Position numbers and translations under genes: made by a program
The notes under the pieces: model-generated
What the model saw: the letters and a program-made list of their open reading frames with translations, nothing else
Databases searched by the model: none
Told to the model about the DNA's origin: nothing
DNA from: Brachypodium distachyon
Lineage: Eukaryota; Streptophyta; Magnoliopsida; Poales; Poaceae
DNA: 64,000 nucleotides
Direction of reading: 5' to 3'
Assembly: GCF_000005505.3 (NCBI RefSeq)
Contig: NC_016132.3
Location: forward strand, 5,580,001 to 5,644,000
Part shown: positions 60,461 through 64,000 of the stretch, in pieces
Layout of the letters: each line of letters opens with the position of its first letter
Numbering within the stretch: position 1 is the first letter of the stretch

Positions 60461-63400
60461 ATGGCGCCCCCCGCTCCCAAGAAAGGGAAAGGCTCCAAGA
60501 GGCCTGCAACCGGCAGGAGCGAGGAGGCTTCCCAGAAGCCCGTCTCGAATAAGGACCAAAAGAGGAGGGAGCTGAGGGCCTCGTGCGCCTTCTTCCGGCC
60601 CGGCTACAACAGCGAGGCGCTGGACAAGGTCCGGCACGCCGGTGCCTCGCACTTCAACGAGTACGGGGAGACCCTCATTTTCCCCGCCGGCGCCGACCAC
60701 CAAGAAAACGACTTCCGGGTGTTCGCGCGCTTCATCCTTGCCGGGTTGGTGCCTCCGTACTCCCTGTTCCTCCATGCGCTCATGGAGGCGTACCAGCTCC
60801 GGGTGGCGCAGCTCCCCCCCACCTCCCTCTTTCTGCTTGCCGTCTTCCAATTCCTTTGCGAGGTGTTCGTCAGATTAATGCCGTCAGTGGTGTTATTCCG
60901 GCACTACTTTGTTGGAAATATGCCCTAGAGGCAATAATAAATTTGTTATTATCATATTTCATTGTTCTTGATAAATGTTTATTGCCCATGCTATAATTGT
61001 ATTGATTGGAAACTCAAATACATGTGTGGATAAATAAACAAATACCGTGTCCCTAATACGCCTCTACTAGATTAGCTCGTTGATTAAAGATGGTTAAGGT
61101 TTCCTAACCATAGACATGTGTTGTCATTTAATAACGAGATCATATCATTAGGAGAATGATGTGATGGACAGACCCAAACCTAAACATAGCTTTTGATCGT
61201 GTCACTTAAGTTTAAGTTGCTTATGTTTTATTATGTCAAGTATTATTTCTTTAGACCATGAGATCATGCCACTCCCTAGTACCGGAAGAATACTTTGTGG
61301 GCATCAACCGTCATCTCGTAACTGGGTGATCATAAAGGTGTTTTTCAGGTATCCCAGAAGGTGCTTGTTGGGTTGTATGGATCATGACTGGGATTTGTCA
61401 CTCCTTGTGACGGAGAGATATCTCTGGGCCCTCTCGGTAACATAACATCCTAATGAGCTTGCAAGCATGCGACTAATGTGTTTAGTTGCGGGGGTATTAT
61501 ATTACGGAACGAGTAAAGAGAACTTGCCGGTAACGAGATTAAACTAGGTATGGCGATACCGACGATCAAATCTCGGGCAAGTAATATATCGCGAGACAAA
61601 GAGAATTGGATACTGGATTAATTGAATCCTCGACATAGTGGTTCAACCGATGAGATCTTCGTGGAATATGTGGGAACTATTATGGACATCCAGGTCCCGC
61701 TATTGGTTATTGATATTTGATCATGTCCACATGTTCTCGAACCCGTAGGGTCACACACTTAACGTTTCATGTTGCTTGGGTTAGATGAGATAAATGATGA
61801 TGATATCGAATTATGATTCGGAGTCTTGGATGGGATCCTAGACGCAACGAGGAGCTCCGGAATGTTCCGGAGATAAAGATTTATATATGGAAAGTTGTTT
61901 TCAGGGTTCTGGAAAGTTTGGAATATTTCCCGGTTTTGACCGGGAAGCTTCTAGAAGGTTCCGGAGGGATCCGGAGGGTTCCACCTTGAGGCCCACCTAT
62001 CCCTGGGCTAAATGGGCCTGTGAGGGAGCACCCTGGCCTTAATGGGCCGAGGGGCTAGCCCACAGGGCCCATGCGGCCAGGAGGAGAGTCCTGGCCGCGG
62101 GAGAGTCCTGGCCGCATGAGAGTCCTGGCTACCGGAGAGTCCTGGCCACGGGATAGTCCTGGCCGGCCACGCCTCCTCTACCCCTATATAAATAGAAGGG
62201 GGGGCAAGGGAGAGAGACACCCCAAGCTTTCAGTTGGATCTCTCTCCCCTGAGCCCTCCTCTCCTCCTCTTTTCACGCGCACGGCGTAGCCCTGCCCGTG
62301 AGAATATTCACCATAGTCACCACGCCGTCGTGCTGCCGGGATCTCGTCTACCTCTCCCTCTCGCTTGCTGGATCGAGGAAGGAGGAGACAACGTGAAGCT
62401 GAACGTGTGGATACCAAGGAGGTGCTGTCCGTTCGGCACTGAGATTGATCTCATTGAAAGTTCCACTACACCAACAACGATCTCATGATCGTAACGCTTA
62501 GCGGTCTACGAGGGTATGGTGTTCATGATCCCTCTCGTTACATACATCTAGTATATATATTCTTGGGTTTTCTTCCGCACTTCTCCTAGGAAAATTTTTG
62601 TTTCCTATGCAACGAACCTAACATACTTCTACCCCCGCATCGGGCAAGCGGGGGCGATGTCATCGGAGTGGTGTTCCACGCCCGCGACCGGATGAAATCA
62701 GAATTCATCGTCCGGTCGGAGAAGAAGATAGAGAAGGAGTGGCGGGCGGACTGGTGCTGGGTCCATGTGGAGGAACCCGAAGAGTTCATCTTCACGCCCA
62801 TCGAGCTGCCGGTGCCCAACGACACCTGGCGGAACCGCTACCACCGCGACGCAGAGCTCCTCCCCATCGTCGCGAAGATCAAGGCTCTACGGCTAGCAGG
62901 GCTCACCGATCTCGACGTGGCGCGTGCCTACATCAGCCGGTGCATTGCGCCGCTACAGCTTCGCTCCCGCCCCGCGTGGATGTACACGGGGTCCGGGGAC
63001 AAGACACGCCTCCAGCACGGGGGCGTAGACCCGGAGGCCATCCAGGCGTGGGTGAAGGGGATCACCGGCGAGGACGTCCCCGTCACGGAGCTGCCGCCAG
63101 GGGTTTTCTCCCTCCACGCCGGGGTTCCGAGGCCGCACGATATCATCGCCGCCTACCCGCCCTGCAACAAGTGGGGGCTAATGGTCGACTCCCCTGCTCG
63201 GACCCCACGTCCCCCTCCGCCTGCACCCCGTGGGAAGCGGGTGCTCGAGGAGAGCGGGGGAGAGTCGGAGGTCAACTGGCCCAACGTCCCATCCTCCGAC
63301 GAAAAGGCGGGCCAGGTTGCCGGGACCCAGGTGGTCATCCCCGTGGCGGATGAGGAGGAGGAGGAAGATGATGATGCGCCCCTGATCTTACGAAGGTCAA

Positions 63401-63932
63401 GGCCGCCGCGGAGGCCGCCGGAGCCGCGTCAACTTCCACGGCGACCGAGAGCGCAGCAACTCCTTGGGCGCCGGCAAGAGGGGGAGAGTTCAAGCTCAAC
63501 CCTCTGAAAGACGGCTCCCCGTCGGGAGCCGGCAAGAGGGGGAGAGCCGACTCGCCACCCGCCGCGCCGAGCAAGAGGACGCGCATCCGGGCCGGCACCA
63601 GCACTGACCCGCCCGGCACGAGGGCCGGCGGTGCCGCCATTGCACCCACCGCCGACCTAATTCTGGTAGAGGAGGAGCCGGCAACAGGTACCGATCCCCT
63701 CCTTGATCCCATGGCATGCGTTAATCCCGTCCGCTTACCTACAACTGCGCCGCCTTCTAAACTCGCAGGCGAAATCCAGCCCGCGGCAGGCGGCCCGGCG
63801 ACAGGGGCCGGAATGGGAGGGGAGGAAGCTCTTCCCGCAAGTTCGGTGGCCCTAGCCGCGGGGTTGGCGCTCGTGCATGCATGCCGGCGCACCGAGGAGG
63901 AGCTGCCCAAGCTCCTTGCTCATCACTTGTAA
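60461..63932 (+). pseudogene. Antisense additional ORF of a Gypsy element (Transposase_28-like), interrupted
   Basis: Two parts, 60461-60909 and about 62629-63932, are split by a solo LTR. The first encodes a Lys-rich start, then FFRPGYNSEALDKVRHAGAS and FRVFARFILAGLVPPYSLFL; the second VRSEKKIEKEWRADWCWVHV, DLDVARAYISRCIAPLQLRS and a Pro/acidic tail. This is the 'putative gypsy type transposon' domain. It lies directly beside the polypurine tract and on the opposite strand to the LTR, as in grass Gypsy elements with an antisense ORF. Besides the insertion, the frame shifts near 62.66 kb and again near 63.39 kb, so the copy is dead. The last residues (about 63880-63932) run into LTR-like sequence in plus orientation. 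Confidence 0.65.
60905..62628 (+). mobile_element. Angela/BARE-type Copia solo LTR with perfect target duplication
   Basis: A 1714-bp LTR (60910-62623) starts TGTTGGAAATATGCCCTAGA and ends CTATGCAACGAACCTAACA, flanked by TACTT on both sides (60905-60909 and 62624-62628). Internal landmarks of this family are present: GTAACGAGATTAAACTAGGT, CGACGATCAAATCTCGGGCA and a TATA box (CCTATATAAATAG, about 62182). No internal coding region exists, so the two LTRs recombined after insertion. Confidence 0.92.
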
Positions 63933-64000
63933 ACCATGCACCGTGGCACCTGTGGTATCCCCTTGGCTATAAAAGGAGGACCCCCGCCAACGGTCAAAGG
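63880..64000 (+). mobile_element. Partial Gypsy LTR core, plus orientation, running off the window
   Basis: GGCGCACCGAGGAGGAGCTG through CTATAAAAGGAGGACCCCC and GCCAACGGTCAAAGG closely matches the minus-strand sequence at about 59490-59610. Orientation is opposite to that LTR. Upstream of about 63.876 kb the similarity stops. Confidence 0.6.

Overview
This is nuclear DNA from a grass, most likely a Triticeae species (wheat, Aegilops or barley). The genes have GT-AG introns and GC-rich first exons. The intergenic DNA carries Stowaway MITEs with the CTCCCTCCGT terminus, an Angela/BARE-type solo LTR beginning TGTTGGAAATATG, and Mutator-, Harbinger- and Gypsy-type elements. There is no prokaryotic or organellar signature. 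I saw no rRNA or tRNA gene.

Layout. 1.4-4.1 kb (+): a two-exon chloroplast-type DUF2358 protein. 7.4-8.0 kb: remnant of the 3' end of an aluminium-activated malate transporter (ALMT) gene. 9.4-13.4 kb (+): an 11-exon PAM71/GDT1-like plastid cation transporter. 15.5-17.3 kb (-): a 6-exon acyltransferase-like Ntn hydrolase (AAT / peptidase C45). 17.3-38 kb: gene-poor for proteins, but with two related microRNA genes pointing away from each other, MIR319 (- strand, about 22.8-22.95 kb) and MIR159 (+ strand, about 32.6-32.8 kb). 35.8-39.6 kb: three small non-autonomous DNA transposons with GC-rich cargo, one of them inside an intron. 38.2-43.7 kb (-): a 3-exon, 932-residue protein resembling plant Treslin/TICRR. 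45.3-49.7 kb (-): V-ATPase subunit E, 6 exons. 50.7-50.9 kb (-): a small uncharacterised ORF. 51.7-55.9 kb (-): a domesticated hAT transposase (BED finger, DUF659, degenerate hATC) whose start codon appears to be split by an intron. 56.2-59.16 kb: remains of a DNA transposon encoding a GRF-finger protein and two further ORFs, one of them a pseudogene. 59.16-64.0 kb: part of a minus-oriented Gypsy element (3' LTR plus an antisense additional ORF) in which an Angela-like element left a 1.7-kb solo LTR with a perfect 5-bp target duplication.

The genes do not form a pathway or operon. They are separate housekeeping or plastid genes in a small gene island, and the spaces between them are filled by transposons. 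The features most worth following up are the miR319/miR159 pair about 10 kb apart, an unassigned 150-bp foldback at 26.0 kb, the split-ATG domesticated transposase, and the transposon structures with exact target duplications. All exon models are read from splice consensus, frame continuity and recalled family similarity. No alignment or transcript data were available.
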